DNA from: UBA7236 sp964463165
Lineage (GTDB): Bacteria; Bacteroidota; Bacteroidia; Chitinophagales; BACL12
Length of the DNA: 64,000 nt
Assembly: GCA_964463165.1 (NCBI GenBank)
Contig: CAYXBK010000014.1
Location: 73,282 to 137,281 of the forward strand
Direction of reading: 5' to 3'
Of this stretch, positions 1 through 9,189 are shown piece by piece (the first letter of the stretch is position 1; the number at the start of each line of letters is the position of its first letter). The position numbers were made by a program, and so were the translations under genes. A model generated the notes under the pieces. The model had not been told where the DNA came from. It searched no databases and saw nothing but the letters and a program-made list of their open reading frames with translations.

Positions 1-19
1 AAATGCTGAGAGGTGGCTT

Positions 20-1417
20 ATGGTAAGAAGATATTCCCAATTCCTTGAACTCGTTTACTTCCTGGTGGATGTTGTACTTCTCAACATCTCCTTTTTCATC
101 GCCATTTTCATCAGCTTCGACCGTTTTTCAAAAGTTGCCACAGACAGAAAGTTTGCCATGCTGCTTGTTGCCGTGAACCTGATCTGGTTCCTGGTAACTA
201 CAGTTCAGAATTATTACAAAGTTGAGCGCCGCATCGGTTACGAACAATTGATCTTCCGTTTTTTCAAGGTTCTCGCATTCCAGGCCCTGTTAACTTTTAC
301 CTATCTTTTCCTCATAAAAGGGCAGCAGTTCTCACGTGCTCAGCTCGCTTATACCTATTTGTTTTTTACCGTCCTCGACCTTGCATGGCGCATTGGCTTC
401 GAAACCTATCTGAAAAGATACCGGGCAAGAGGTGGTAATTACAGGCGCATCATAGTGCTCGGCACCACAACTTCATCCATTCAGTTTGTAAAGGAAATTC
501 AGGAACACAACGAATTCGGTTACAGGTTTCTCGGCTATTTCGATGACCCTGAAACTTCGATGGAAGAACTCACCGGAAGTTTGAAAGATGTAAAATCCTA
601 TTGTGCCGTCAACCATGTGGATGAAATTTACTTCGCATTGAGGCCTACGGATATGAATGATTATGTAGATGACCTGATGACATTCTGCGACGATAATCTG
701 ATCCGTTTCCGTTTTGTACCGGAATTTTCCACCTATGTAAAACGCTATTATAAAAAAATAAATATCGAGTATTACGGAAATACACCTGTTTTAAGTGTCC
801 GCCCCGAACCGCTTGATAATATGTATAACCGGATTCAAAAACGCTCGTTTGATATTTTGTTTGCGTCTTTGTTCTTTGCGATTATAGGCTGGTGGTTGTT
901 TCCACTCATTGCAATTTTTGTAAAGCTTTCTTCACCCGGCCCGGTATTTTTTATTCAGAAAAGAAGCGGTGAAGGAAACAGGGAATTTTTATGTTATAAA
1001 TTCCGCACGATGAAAGTGAATGCAGAGGCAGATTCTAAACAGGCGACGAAAGGTGATCCACGCATTACAAGAGTTGGTGCATTTCTGCGCAAAACCAATC
1101 TGGATGAATTACCTCAATTCATAAATGTGTTGCGTGGAGATATGAGTGTAGTTGGCCCCCGTCCGCATATGTTGAAACACACAGAAGAATATTCCAAGAT
1201 TGTAAATAACTTTATGGTGCGCCAATTCGTGAAACCGGGAATTACCGGTGCAGCACAGGCAAATGGTTACAGAGGTGATACAACAGATCCGGTGATGATG
1301 GAAAAACGGGTACAATATGATTTATGGTACCTCGAAAACTGGAGCTTCTGGCTTGATGTGAAAATTGTGTTGCTTACGGTTTGGAGCATGCTTAAAGGAA
1401 ATGAAAATGCGGTTTAA
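20..1417 (+). CDS. Undecaprenyl-phosphate glycosyl-1-phosphate transferase (WcaJ-like)
   Basis: This 465-residue protein matches the polyprenyl-phosphate hexose-1-phosphate transferases that start exopolysaccharide or capsule repeat units by moving a sugar-phosphate from a UDP-sugar to undecaprenyl phosphate. Four N-terminal membrane helices (about residues 10-130) are followed by a Rossmann-like CoA-binding-3 segment (about 140-260, starting at RIIVLGTTT). The catalytic bacterial sugar transferase domain starts near residue 275, with the hallmarks KRSFDI, SPGPVFF, KFRTM and DMSVVGPRPH. The ATG follows a GAGGTGG ribosome site. The next gene begins inside its 3' end, so the two are probably co-transcribed. 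The sugar specificity cannot be read from the sequence. Confidence 0.9.
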   Translation: MVRRYSQFLELVYFLVDVVLLNISFFIAIFISFDRFSKVATDRKFAMLLVAVNLIWFLVTTVQNYYKVERRIGYEQLIFRFFKVLAFQALLTFTYLFLIKGQQFSRAQLAYTYLFFTVLDLAWRIGFETYLKRYRARGGNYRRIIVLGTTTSSIQFVKEIQEHNEFGYRFLGYFDDPETSMEELTGSLKDVKSYCAVNHVDEIYFALRPTDMNDYVDDLMTFCDDNLIRFRFVPEFSTYVKRYYKKINIEYYGNTPVLSVRPEPLDNMYNRIQKRSFDILFASLFFAIIGWWLFPLIAIFVKLSSPGPVFFIQKRSGEGNREFLCYKFRTMKVNAEADSKQATKGDPRITRVGAFLRKTNLDELPQFINVLRGDMSVVGPRPHMLKHTEEYSKIVNNFMVRQFVKPGITGAAQANGYRGDTTDPVMMEKRVQYDLWYLENWSFWLDVKIVLLTVWSMLKGNENAV

Positions 1418-3029
1418 ACTTCTCTTATTATTTGTTTGCACACAAACATTTTTATCTGCACAACAAAACAATCTTTTCTTAAACAGACAAATTTATAATT
1501 GGTACGAACCTGAATTAAATAAACAGGACGTGCATTTTCATACTGCGATCCGTCCCTACCGGATGAGTGAACTGGATTCCGTTGTTTCTTGTGATGCAGT
1601 TTTTCAGCTTGAGAAAGTAAACGGAGATAAATTTTTCGGTAAATTCTGGAATTGGATCGGATACGATACGATCGTCGGCGTTTCAACTCCCGATTTTCAT
1701 ATGCGTATCGATCCGCTTATCAATTTTGCAGGCGGCTACGACCTCGAAAATAACGGCAAAGGATTATGGACAAATACCCGCGGTGTTGCAATCTCCGCAG
1801 ATATCGGTGAAAAAAGAAATGTATCATTCACAACAACCGTTCGTGAAAATCAGGCGAAATATCCCGATTACCTGATGCGATTTATAAAACAATACCAGGT
1901 AGTGCCTGGTCAGGGGAAAGTCAGGAATTTCAAAGCAAATGCATATGATTATTTAAATGCAACCGGATACGTTTCTTATACAGCGTCGAAAAATTTTAAT
2001 TTTCAATTGGGACACGATAAGAATTTTATCGGCGACGGATACAGAAGTATGCTGTTAAGCGATAATTCATTGTATTATCCTTTTTTCAAAATCACAACTA
2101 CATTCTGGAAAATAAAATACATGAATTTATACACCCAGTTTGATGATGCAATGAACGGGCTGGATGCAGACGGTGCAAATGTGGTGACGGGTATTACACG
2201 AAAATGGGGATCGTTTCACTATTTGAGCTTTGATTTATTTCCATGGGTGCAGGTGGGTTTATTTGAAGGAATTATCTGGCCGAATAATGATACAACTTTA
2301 ACGAGAGGCTTTGATGTGAATTATTTAAATCCGGTTATTTTCTTCCGCCCGGTCGAATTTGGTTTGGGCTCGCCGGATAATGCAGTACTTGGTGCAAATA
2401 TTAAATTCATTCCGTTTGATGATCTGATTGTTTACGGACAATTTTTAATGGATGATCTGGATGTTGCAGCCGCACGGAATGGTGAAGGATATTACCGGAA
2501 TAAATTCGGTATTCAATCGGGCGTTAAATTTTACGGAATAAAAAATTTAATTCTGCAGGCGGAAATGAACCAGGCAAATCCGTACACCTATGCGCATAAA
2601 GAACCTGTGCAGAATTATGCGCATTACAATCAGCCGTTGGCACATCCGCTCGGTGCCAATTTCAGGGAATTTATCGCGATTATCGATTATCGTTTCTGGC
2701 AGCGGTTTTATGTAGAGGCGAAATTTCAATCCGCTTTTACAGGTTTGGATCAGACAGAAGCTGAAAATTTTGGTGCAGATATTTATAAATCCGATTTTAC
2801 AATCCCGGACTTCCCTGATTCATATGGTAATTTTATCGGCCAGGGTTTAAAAACAACAATTAAAAGTACAGACCTTCGTGGAGGGTTTCTCATTAATCCT
2901 TCTATTAATTTAAATATTGAAGGCCAGATATTTATCCGCAATTATGAAAACGATCTCGAACAGATAAGAACAACCATGTTCATGCTCGCACTCAAAACAG
3001 ATTTGTTTAATTCGTATTACGATTTATAA
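1401..3029 (+). CDS. Outer-membrane beta-barrel protein, Wzi/RemB-like
   Basis: The protein has about 542 residues with a signal peptide (MRFKLLLLF to the cleavage region at LSAQQ). The body is rich in alternating aromatic strands, as in a beta-barrel. The conserved segment GHDKNFIGDGYRSMLLSD resembles the capsule-assembly Wzi and flavobacterial gliding RemB families. The longer reading frame from 1365 is unlikely because it adds residues ahead of the signal peptide; ATG at 1401 or 1407 follows AAAGGA. It overlaps the end of the glycosyl transferase gene, which supports a role in surface polysaccharide. Whether it serves capsule anchoring or motility is an inference I cannot settle. Confidence 0.75.
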   Translation: MKMRFKLLLLFVCTQTFLSAQQNNLFLNRQIYNWYEPELNKQDVHFHTAIRPYRMSELDSVVSCDAVFQLEKVNGDKFFGKFWNWIGYDTIVGVSTPDFHMRIDPLINFAGGYDLENNGKGLWTNTRGVAISADIGEKRNVSFTTTVRENQAKYPDYLMRFIKQYQVVPGQGKVRNFKANAYDYLNATGYVSYTASKNFNFQLGHDKNFIGDGYRSMLLSDNSLYYPFFKITTTFWKIKYMNLYTQFDDAMNGLDADGANVVTGITRKWGSFHYLSFDLFPWVQVGLFEGIIWPNNDTTLTRGFDVNYLNPVIFFRPVEFGLGSPDNAVLGANIKFIPFDDLIVYGQFLMDDLDVAAARNGEGYYRNKFGIQSGVKFYGIKNLILQAEMNQANPYTYAHKEPVQNYAHYNQPLAHPLGANFREFIAIIDYRFWQRFYVEAKFQSAFTGLDQTEAENFGADIYKSDFTIPDFPDSYGNFIGQGLKTTIKSTDLRGGFLINPSINLNIEGQIFIRNYENDLEQIRTTMFMLALKTDLFNSYYDL

Positions 3030-3067
3030 AGTCCCTGAAAAATTTTTATTCAAGGCAAAGAAAGGAA

Positions 3068-3104
3068 TAAAAAAAAGCTTCAGAAATCAGCATTTCTGAA
3101 GCTT
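3068..3104 (-). terminator. Rho-independent terminator of the tRNA-Arg(CCG) gene
   Basis: A perfect 13-bp stem (arms AAGCTTCAGAAAT and ATTTCTGAAGCTT, loop CAGC) is followed in minus-strand sense by a run of eight T. It begins two bases after the tRNA 3' end. Confidence 0.85.
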
Positions 3105-3105
3105 G

Positions 3106-3177
3106 TAGCCCCGGGCGGAATCGAACCGCCATCTGAAGAACCGGAATCTTCCATTCTATCCATTATACTACGGGGCC
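3106..3177 (-). tRNA. tRNA-Arg (anticodon CCG)
   Basis: The reverse complement folds as a 72-nt tRNA. It has a 7-bp acceptor stem GGCCCCG/CGGGGCT with G1-U72 wobble, anticodon stem GAAGA/TCTTC around loop TTCCGGT (anticodon CCG), and T arm GGCGG-TTCGATT-CCGCC. The D stem reads GTAT against GAAT, so it carries an A-A mismatch. CCA is not encoded. A second Arg tRNA lies 93 bp upstream on the same strand. Confidence 0.93.
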
Positions 3178-3212
3178 GGAGACTGCAAAGTTAAGTGATT
3201 CGGTTGCTATCC

Positions 3213-3238
3213 AAAAAAATGTCCGCCAACAGGCGGAC
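3213..3238 (-). terminator. Rho-independent terminator of the tRNA-Arg(CCT) gene
   Basis: A 7-bp stem GTCCGCC/GGCGGAC with an AACA loop is followed in minus-strand sense by A and then seven T. It lies between the two Arg tRNAs, so each tRNA appears to be its own transcription unit. Confidence 0.75.
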
Positions 3239-3270
3239 GGTTTTATGCGACATTGGGGGTGACGAATTTG

Positions 3271-3342
3271 TAGTCCCGAGCAGAATCGAACTGCTATCTA
3301 AAGTTTAGGAAACTTCTATTCTATCCGTTGAACTACGGGACC
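3271..3342 (-). tRNA. tRNA-Arg (anticodon CCT)
   Basis: The reverse complement gives a 72-nt tRNA. It has acceptor GGTCCCG/CGGGACT (G1-U72 wobble), D stem GTTC/GAAT, anticodon stem GAAGT/ACTTT around TTCCTAA (anticodon CCT), and T arm GCAG-TTCGATT-CTGC. It is closely similar to the neighbouring CCG tRNA, suggesting an old duplication. CCA is not encoded. Confidence 0.93.
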
Positions 3343-3393
3343 AATATGCTGCAAAAATAATGCAGTTTTTTTTGAGGAAGCGTGAATGGATAA

Positions 3394-3849
3394 TTATTGC
3401 GATTCCTGTTGTCCCGTACCGGTGAGTTTTTTGGAATTGATCTGATAACCGATAATTTTAATTCCGTCTTCTTCTTTTATCAGATTAAAGGTTTCGGTTG
3501 TCGTGTCTTTATCATAATAAACTTTGTATTGCAAATGGTATGAACCGGATGGATCGGTTCCGCTCACAACCTTTGAATCCCATTTTTCCAATTCATAATT
3601 CATGAGATTGCCTGTGATACGATTAAAATTACCCATCATGATTTCATATTCGGGTTTTGTAGTATAAAGAAAAAAATCCTTGCTGAGTACCGGATATGTT
3701 TTTTCGAGTGCATTTTCCCGGACAGCTTCATAAAAGGTTACAGCAATTTTATCGGCTGCTGTTTTGTCTGCATCTGAATTCATGCTTGTTGAATTAAACG
3801 AACAGCTCATTCCGGAAAAAATAATGCATGCAAATAAAAAATGTTTCAT
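3394..3849 (-). CDS. Putative lipoprotein, DUF4019-like
   Basis: This 151-residue protein has a short hydrophobic leader ending in a lipobox (FSGMSC, Cys16), so it is probably lipid-anchored. The mature part begins with a helical stretch (AVTFYEAVRE) and ends with strands finishing in DGIKIIGYQI, the layout of DUF4019/SnoaL-like cone-shaped domains. Its start lies 10 bases after the end of the glycosidase-like gene on the same strand, so they are probably one operon. Its function is unknown. Confidence 0.65.
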   Translation of the reverse strand: MKHFLFACIIFSGMSCSFNSTSMNSDADKTAADKIAVTFYEAVRENALEKTYPVLSKDFFLYTTKPEYEIMMGNFNRITGNLMNYELEKWDSKVVSGTDPSGSYHLQYKVYYDKDTTTETFNLIKEEDGIKIIGYQINSKKLTGTGQQESQ

Positions 3850-3859
3850 ATCAATTTAT

Positions 3860-5308
3860 TTACTGTGTGATGATCTTTATATAACCAAATGCATTTGCAG
3901 GAATTTCTGATATTGAAATTCCTTTTTTGATCTCTGTTCCCTGTACTTCAAGTGTTTTTTGTGAAGTTTTTGCCATAAAGCCGGTTTGCCCTGCACTGCT
4001 GTAAGTATGCAGTCCTGTTAAATAATGGATTTCAAAATTAATAATCTTACAATTTTTGAATTTTATGTCCGGCATCATACTTTGTTCCCCCGTATGATTA
4101 AAATAAAAATAATATTCACCCGGTTTTTCTATTTCATTTTTTTCTTTCAATGAAGGCGTTGCATACGGCAATTCATTTGCAAGCTGAATTGCGTACCAAT
4201 GACAGCGGTTTATTTTTTCCAGTCCTTCAGGATTTGCATCCAGTTTACCTGCGGGCCTGCGTGCTGCCCAATACCAGTTGGCGATGAAATTCTGTACAAG
4301 TAATATTTGGAAATCATTCCTGTATTTACAAAATATATCAAATACACGTCCTGCATTTGCGATTGTATTCGACCAGTATTCAGCCTGCTTATCACCGAAT
4401 TCGGTGCATTGATAAATTTTTCCGGGGAGATTTTTTTTAAGGTAGGCGATATATTCTTCCAAACCGGTATCCTGCTTTGTGAGTGCAATATATTTTTCGA
4501 AAGCTGCATCCAATGCAGGATAGGTGCTGTCGGAATAATAAACTATGCTTTTCGGATGTAACGTATTTGCCTCTTTCAACTCATTGAATAAATAATAATG
4601 TACATCCACCCCCGAAATAAAATTTCCGGTTTCATGCATATACTGGATCAGAGCATCGTTCCATTTAATATGATCTGATTTTCCGAGCTCCTGGCCGATG
4701 CACAATAACCGCGGAATTGACGGCCATTTTTTCTCACATGCTTTGAATATGGGTTCAAAATCTTTCCGGTAGGCTTCAAAATCATATTTATAACTGTAAA
4801 ATGTTTCGTTGCCAGCAACAATTGAAATAATATTTACACCCGAATCAATCAAAGTCTGAATAACCGAAATGTTTGATTCCACATTTCCCTGTAAAACATT
4901 TAAACAATAATCTACCTGCAGATTTTTTAATTTTCGTGAGAGGTCTATCAATTCCAGAATTGCACTTCTCGGCCGCAACATATCACTGTCTGCCTGCTTT
5001 AAATCTTTCTCCAGTTTATCCTGTTTTACACGATCTTTCGGATCCGTGAATTTGATGTAAAACTTTTCAATGGAATCTTTATTCATTCCAAGGCCGGGTT
5101 TATCCAGCGAAGGAAAAGCGAGTTTCGAATCACCGCCTCCCGGCCACCTGATTGCAATCGGATGTATGCCGTTCAGCATTTGCAATTGTGAGATATCACT
5201 GTCTGTCAAAACACTTGTCAGGCCTTCTCCATTCCCGCCAATTACCTGCGAGTGCAAAGTTTTGAAACTGAATAAACTGATAATTAAAATGGGGAGAAAT
5301 GTTTTCAT
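3860..5308 (-). CDS. Secreted glycoside-hydrolase-like TIM-barrel protein
   Basis: This 482-residue protein has a signal peptide (cleavage near LHSQ). Landmarks fit the clan GH-A barrel families: RWPGG at residues 54-58, AGNE with a candidate acid/base Glu168 at the end of a strand, and CTEFG with a candidate nucleophile Glu303. The C-terminal 90 residues look like a beta-sandwich. I cannot assign a numbered GH family or substrate. It is transcribed with the downstream lipoprotein and diverges from the small anchored protein at 5406. It could also be a non-catalytic relative. Confidence 0.6.
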   Translation of the reverse strand: MKTFLPILIISLFSFKTLHSQVIGGNGEGLTSVLTDSDISQLQMLNGIHPIAIRWPGGGDSKLAFPSLDKPGLGMNKDSIEKFYIKFTDPKDRVKQDKLEKDLKQADSDMLRPRSAILELIDLSRKLKNLQVDYCLNVLQGNVESNISVIQTLIDSGVNIISIVAGNETFYSYKYDFEAYRKDFEPIFKACEKKWPSIPRLLCIGQELGKSDHIKWNDALIQYMHETGNFISGVDVHYYLFNELKEANTLHPKSIVYYSDSTYPALDAAFEKYIALTKQDTGLEEYIAYLKKNLPGKIYQCTEFGDKQAEYWSNTIANAGRVFDIFCKYRNDFQILLVQNFIANWYWAARRPAGKLDANPEGLEKINRCHWYAIQLANELPYATPSLKEKNEIEKPGEYYFYFNHTGEQSMMPDIKFKNCKIINFEIHYLTGLHTYSSAGQTGFMAKTSQKTLEVQGTEIKKGISISEIPANAFGYIKIITQ

Positions 5309-5405
5309 ACATGTAAAAATACATTTTAATAATACAAGTTACAATGGACTGTTAAATGACGAACAGCCTATAAACAGGAACTGCTTTTTTGTAATTTTAG
5401 GCCGG

Positions 5406-5921
5406 GTGTATATATATATCAAATTCCTGTTACTTCGATTTTCAGCAATTCTGTTAATTGCCGTTTTCTTTTTTTATTCCTGTGGATTTCATTTTTATTA
5501 TCAGTTCAGGCTGCAGCAGATAAAAACAGAAAATATAATTTCTATTCAGGATGAAACCCGGTATCATAGTCTGGTTGCGATACATGCCCCGCTTGATGAA
5601 ATCATATGGCTGGATGATCATGAAATTTCATGGAACGGAAATTTATATGATATTACGCAGGTTGAAGTGCACGATAATTTTCTAACCGCACTCGGTGAAT
5701 ATGATGCAGAAGAAGCAGAATTACAGGAAGAATATGAAAATGCGGAACAAAATAATCTTCCTGTTCAAAATACATATAAAATTAAAACGACAGAATCTTT
5801 TCTGCATCCTTACATTTCATTCGTGCAAAATACAGATGCGGATGAGCTGATTTATCCGCCCTTATTCGGTCGTATTGATTCCGGCCATAAAAATTCGTTT
5901 TTCCCGCCACCAAAAGCATAG
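5406..5921 (+). CDS. Small membrane-anchored protein next to a TonB receptor
   Basis: The reading frame is open from 5070, but everything before about 5400 overlaps the opposite-strand glycosidase gene and has no leader character. No ATG precedes the hydrophobic segment; GTG at 5406 gives about 171 residues. A single membrane helix (FLLLRFSAILLIAVFFFY) is followed by a soluble part with EIIWLDDHEISWNGNLYDI and a C-terminus ending FFPPPKA. From memory, short Bacteroidota proteins of this layout (W...E..W.G..YD and a terminal PPPK) often sit just before TonB receptors. Their function is unknown. The receptor gene starts 74 bases downstream. Confidence 0.6.
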   Translation: MYIYIKFLLLRFSAILLIAVFFFYSCGFHFYYQFRLQQIKTENIISIQDETRYHSLVAIHAPLDEIIWLDDHEISWNGNLYDITQVEVHDNFLTALGEYDAEEAELQEEYENAEQNNLPVQNTYKIKTTESFLHPYISFVQNTDADELIYPPLFGRIDSGHKNSFFPPPKA

Positions 5922-5995
5922 CGATATTTTAATTGTATTTGATCTTGTCCCGAAAGGGATGGGCTTTTGTATTTTTTTTAAATTAAAAATTGACT

Positions 5996-8188
5996 ATGAA
6001 AAATATTTATCTGATATTCTGTTTGATTCTTTCAGGTATTGTCGCTTCCGCACAAACAGAAAAAACATACGACCTGGAAGAAGTTGTGATTTCAGGCAGC
6101 AGGTTTCCCGATAAAAGGGAAGATGTTGCGCAGCAAATCGATATTATTAAACCTGCCACTATTGCTTTTAGTAATTCTGCAACTACAGGTGATTTATTGC
6201 AGCAAACCGGACTCGTTCTTGTTCAAAAAAGCCAGCTTGGAGGCGGAAGCCCAATGCTCCGTGGTTTCGAAGCCAGCCGGATATTATTGGTTGTTGATGG
6301 TGTGCGCATGAATAACGCAATTTATCGAGCCGGCCATTTACAAAATATCATTACAATGGATCAGAGCCTTCTTGATAGAATAGAAATTGCATATGGACCA
6401 TCGAGTGTTGTGTACGGATCAGATGCACTGGGAGGTGTAATTCATTTTTATACCAAAAATCCAAATCTTTTAAGTGAAGGTGAAAATGCTGTTTCAGGAT
6501 CCGCTTTTTTAAGATATGGAACTGCAGCTGACGAAATGAGCGGTAATCTTAGTTTCAATCTCGCTTCAAAAAAAATTGCATCGTATACTTCTGTGAGTTA
6601 TTCCGATTTCAATGATTTGAAAGCAGGCGAAAATGCAAATTCGGAATTCCCCGATTTCGGATTGCGTCCCTATTACGTGGTAACGAATAATCATGTGGAT
6701 GAGCTTGTAAAAAACGACGACAAAACCGTTCAGGTATATTCCGGGTATACACAATACGATGTGATGGAAAAAATACTTTTTCAGCAAACGGAACACCTCT
6801 CACATAAAATCAATTTTCAATATTCAACATCAACGGATATCCCGCGGTACGATCGTTTAACGGATCCGTTGAATGACGACAGCTTGCGTTTTGCAGAATG
6901 GTATTACGGTCCGCAGCAACGCATGCTTGCATCGTACGATCTTGCATGGAATGCGCAAAATAAAGTATTTGATGATATGCATTTTCTCGCAAGCTATCAG
7001 GATATTCAGGAAAGCAGGCACCAGCGCAGATATGGAAAAACAAATTTACAGCACAGGATCGAGGATGTTGGAGTTGTGGGTTTGAATCTCGATTTCAGCA
7101 AAGATTTACAGGCAGGGGAATTGCGTTATGGATTTGAATCTTATCTCAATTCCGTTATCTCCATCGCACATGAAGAGGATATTACAACCGGCGTTGAAAG
7201 CCCTTTGGATACAAGATATCCCGATGGCGGATCCACTATGAATAATTTCGCCGTATTCGCTTCACATATTTATAAGATCAACGAAAAATTGACATTGAAT
7301 GAAGGAATAAGATATAATTATTCGAGGTTGCATGCGCAATTCGACGACAAAACATTTTTTCCTTTTCCGTTTGATGAGATCGAACAAAACTCAGGTGCAC
7401 TTACCGGCAGTCTTGGAATTATTTTTATGCCGGCAGAATCGTGGCGCATTTCTTTAATCGGTTCAACAGGTTTCAGAACACCGAATGTGGATGACCTTAC
7501 AAAAGTATTTGAAAGTGCACCGGGGTCAATCATTGTTCCGAATCCTGATCTGAAACCGGAAAATACATACAATGTCGATTTACAATTGATGAAAGTGATC
7601 GCAGATAAATTTGAAATTGAATTATCCGGATTTTATACACGTTTTACAAATTACCTAACTGTTGAACCTGCATTGTTTAATGGCGAGGATTCAATTCTGT
7701 ATGATGGAGAATTAAGTGAAGTATTATCTTCTGCAAATGGCGGTAAAGCGTATTTATATGGAATGAATGCAGGAATTGATGCATCACTTACGAATCGCTT
7801 TTCGATCGCAACTTACATCACATATACGTACGGACGTTTGGAAACAGACACGACTGCCGTTCCGCTTGATCATATTCCACCATTGTACGGAAAAACTGCT
7901 TTGCATTATAAAACTGAAAAATTACACGTGGAATTTTATGCATTATATAATGGGTGGAAACGAATCGAAGATTACAGCGCAAGTGGTGAGGATAATGAGC
8001 AATATGCTACTGCCGAGGGCATGCCTGCGTGGTATACGCTGAATCTCAAATGTGCGTATCAATTTGCAAACTGGCTCACTGCCGAGGGCGGTTGTGAAAA
8101 TATTCTCGATCGGAATTATCGTGTATTTGCGTCGGGCATCAGTGCGCCGGGAAGAAATATTTATCTTACTTTAAGAACAAAATTTTAA
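5996..8188 (+). CDS. TonB-dependent receptor, heme/hemoglobin receptor-like
   Basis: This outer-membrane receptor has about 730 residues. The ATG at 5996 gives a good signal peptide (MKNIYLIFCLILSG to ASAQ); the frame also opens at a TTG two codons earlier. A TonB-box-like stretch and plug domain follow (LEEVVISGSRFPDKRED, then RGFEASRILLVVDGVRMNN and GPSSVVYGSDALGGVI), typical of the HmuR/HemR subfamily. The C-terminus ends in a barrel strand with terminal Phe (YLTLRTKF), as outer-membrane barrels do. It imports a TonB-powered ligand; heme or a heme protein is inferred from the plug motif only. It follows the small anchored protein. Confidence 0.85.
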   Translation: MKNIYLIFCLILSGIVASAQTEKTYDLEEVVISGSRFPDKREDVAQQIDIIKPATIAFSNSATTGDLLQQTGLVLVQKSQLGGGSPMLRGFEASRILLVVDGVRMNNAIYRAGHLQNIITMDQSLLDRIEIAYGPSSVVYGSDALGGVIHFYTKNPNLLSEGENAVSGSAFLRYGTAADEMSGNLSFNLASKKIASYTSVSYSDFNDLKAGENANSEFPDFGLRPYYVVTNNHVDELVKNDDKTVQVYSGYTQYDVMEKILFQQTEHLSHKINFQYSTSTDIPRYDRLTDPLNDDSLRFAEWYYGPQQRMLASYDLAWNAQNKVFDDMHFLASYQDIQESRHQRRYGKTNLQHRIEDVGVVGLNLDFSKDLQAGELRYGFESYLNSVISIAHEEDITTGVESPLDTRYPDGGSTMNNFAVFASHIYKINEKLTLNEGIRYNYSRLHAQFDDKTFFPFPFDEIEQNSGALTGSLGIIFMPAESWRISLIGSTGFRTPNVDDLTKVFESAPGSIIVPNPDLKPENTYNVDLQLMKVIADKFEIELSGFYTRFTNYLTVEPALFNGEDSILYDGELSEVLSSANGGKAYLYGMNAGIDASLTNRFSIATYITYTYGRLETDTTAVPLDHIPPLYGKTALHYKTEKLHVEFYALYNGWKRIEDYSASGEDNEQYATAEGMPAWYTLNLKCAYQFANWLTAEGGCENILDRNYRVFASGISAPGRNIYLTLRTKF

Positions 8189-8223
8189 TTTCACAGATCG
8201 TTTCACAATTAAAAATTTTCAGG

Positions 8224-8538
8224 ATGAGTATTTTTTCAAAATTATTCGGCGGAAATAAAGGCGGTTCCGGAGGCGGAGCAGGCCATGCGCAGGCATTTAT
8301 CAGTAAATTGCAGACAGATCTCAATCTGAGTTCGGAGCAGGTAACACAGGTGCAAAATGCAATTCAGGAATTTTTTCAGGAAAAACGGTCGGTGAAGCAA
8401 TCGGGTGGCGGAAAAGATGCAATGCGTGAAAGCAAACAGGATTTTAAAGAAGATATCCTGAAAGTTCTGAATTCCGATCAGCAACAAAAATTTATGGCGA
8501 ATATTCAAACCTATAAACAATTGCTGAAAGGCAGATAA
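8224..8538 (+). CDS. Small helical protein, unknown function
   Basis: This 104-residue protein begins MSIFSKLFGG, then a Gly-rich linker and a charged helical region (LSSEQVTQVQNAIQEFFQEKR and LKVLNSDQQQKFMANI). The helical part loosely recalls Spy/CpxP-like or LTXXQ repeats, but there is no signal peptide. It starts 35 bases after the TonB receptor and is followed by a strong terminator, so it may be the last gene of that transcript. No function is proposed. Confidence 0.7.
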   Translation: MSIFSKLFGGNKGGSGGGAGHAQAFISKLQTDLNLSSEQVTQVQNAIQEFFQEKRSVKQSGGGKDAMRESKQDFKEDILKVLNSDQQQKFMANIQTYKQLLKGR

Positions 8539-8550
8539 TTTATTACTGGT

Positions 8551-8578
8551 AAACGGGAGCTTCCGGCTCCCGTTTTTT
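8551..8578 (+). terminator. Rho-independent terminator
   Basis: A 9-bp stem (AACGGGAGC/GCTCCCGTT, loop TTCCG) runs into TTTTTT just after the small helical protein gene. It ends the receptor-side transcript. Confidence 0.9.
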
Positions 8579-8644
8579 GCTGTTTGGGAATTTTTCCCGT
8601 ATTTCGCTTCCTATTGCGATATTCATATTTTAAAACCTTCTTAC

Positions 8645-9169
8645 ATGATAAATGATATATTATTATTCGGCTCGAATGAAACAACCAGACATTTGCCCGA
8701 GGGCTTATCAAAAGCATTGATCGGATTTCATTCCGGATGGCGTTATATAATTATAATTTTAATGCTGCTCGGAATCTGGTTTGGTTATCAAACTTCAAAA
8801 GGGAAAAAACCATTTGCAGGCAGTACCAGAAAAATGGGAATGTTTACAATGATTGCAGTTGATATACAGCTTGTGGTTGGACTGGTGTTGTATTTCTATT
8901 TTCTTTCCCGTTACACAAATTTACAGATCAATAAACTGAAAGGGCAAATGGGTGCGCCCGAATTCAGATCAATTGCCGTTGATCATGTGGTTGGTATGAT
9001 GATCGCTTTGATTTTAATTCATATCGGTTACAGCAAAGCGAAAAAAGCAACAACGGATATTTCTGCAGGTAAAAAACAATTTACTTATTTTCTCATTGCA
9101 TTTATTATTATTCTTATTTCCATTCCCTGGCCGTTTCTCGATGTAAATAAGTCGAGAGGATGGTTTTAA
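8645..9169 (+). CDS. Four-helix integral membrane protein
   Basis: This 174-residue protein has four predicted membrane helices (about 34-50, 67-90, 112-130 and 148-165). Conserved-looking His residues lie in FHSGWR, VDHVVGM and LIHIGY, at or near helix ends. The pattern resembles small Bacteroidota membrane proteins sometimes annotated as cytochrome b-like, but heme binding is speculation. It has its own transcript, bounded by terminators on both sides. Confidence 0.7.
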   Translation: MINDILLFGSNETTRHLPEGLSKALIGFHSGWRYIIIILMLLGIWFGYQTSKGKKPFAGSTRKMGMFTMIAVDIQLVVGLVLYFYFLSRYTNLQINKLKGQMGAPEFRSIAVDHVVGMMIALILIHIGYSKAKKATTDISAGKKQFTYFLIAFIIILISIPWPFLDVNKSRGWF

Positions 9170-9189
9170 AAAGAAAAATAACATCACAT

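Noticed and set aside
1..26. Possible end of an upstream gene (TGA at 7-9 or TAA at 24-26)
   Set aside because: Too few codons to tell which frame is coding.
5070..5405. N-terminal extension of the small anchored protein reading frame
   Set aside because: It overlaps the 5' half-kilobase of the opposite-strand glycosidase gene and lacks a leader or ribosome site; the family starts near the membrane helix.
5946..5968. Short hairpin around TCCCGAAAGGGA before the heme-type receptor
   Set aside because: Only about 4-5 bp of stem and no proper T run directly after; not enough for a terminator or riboswitch call.
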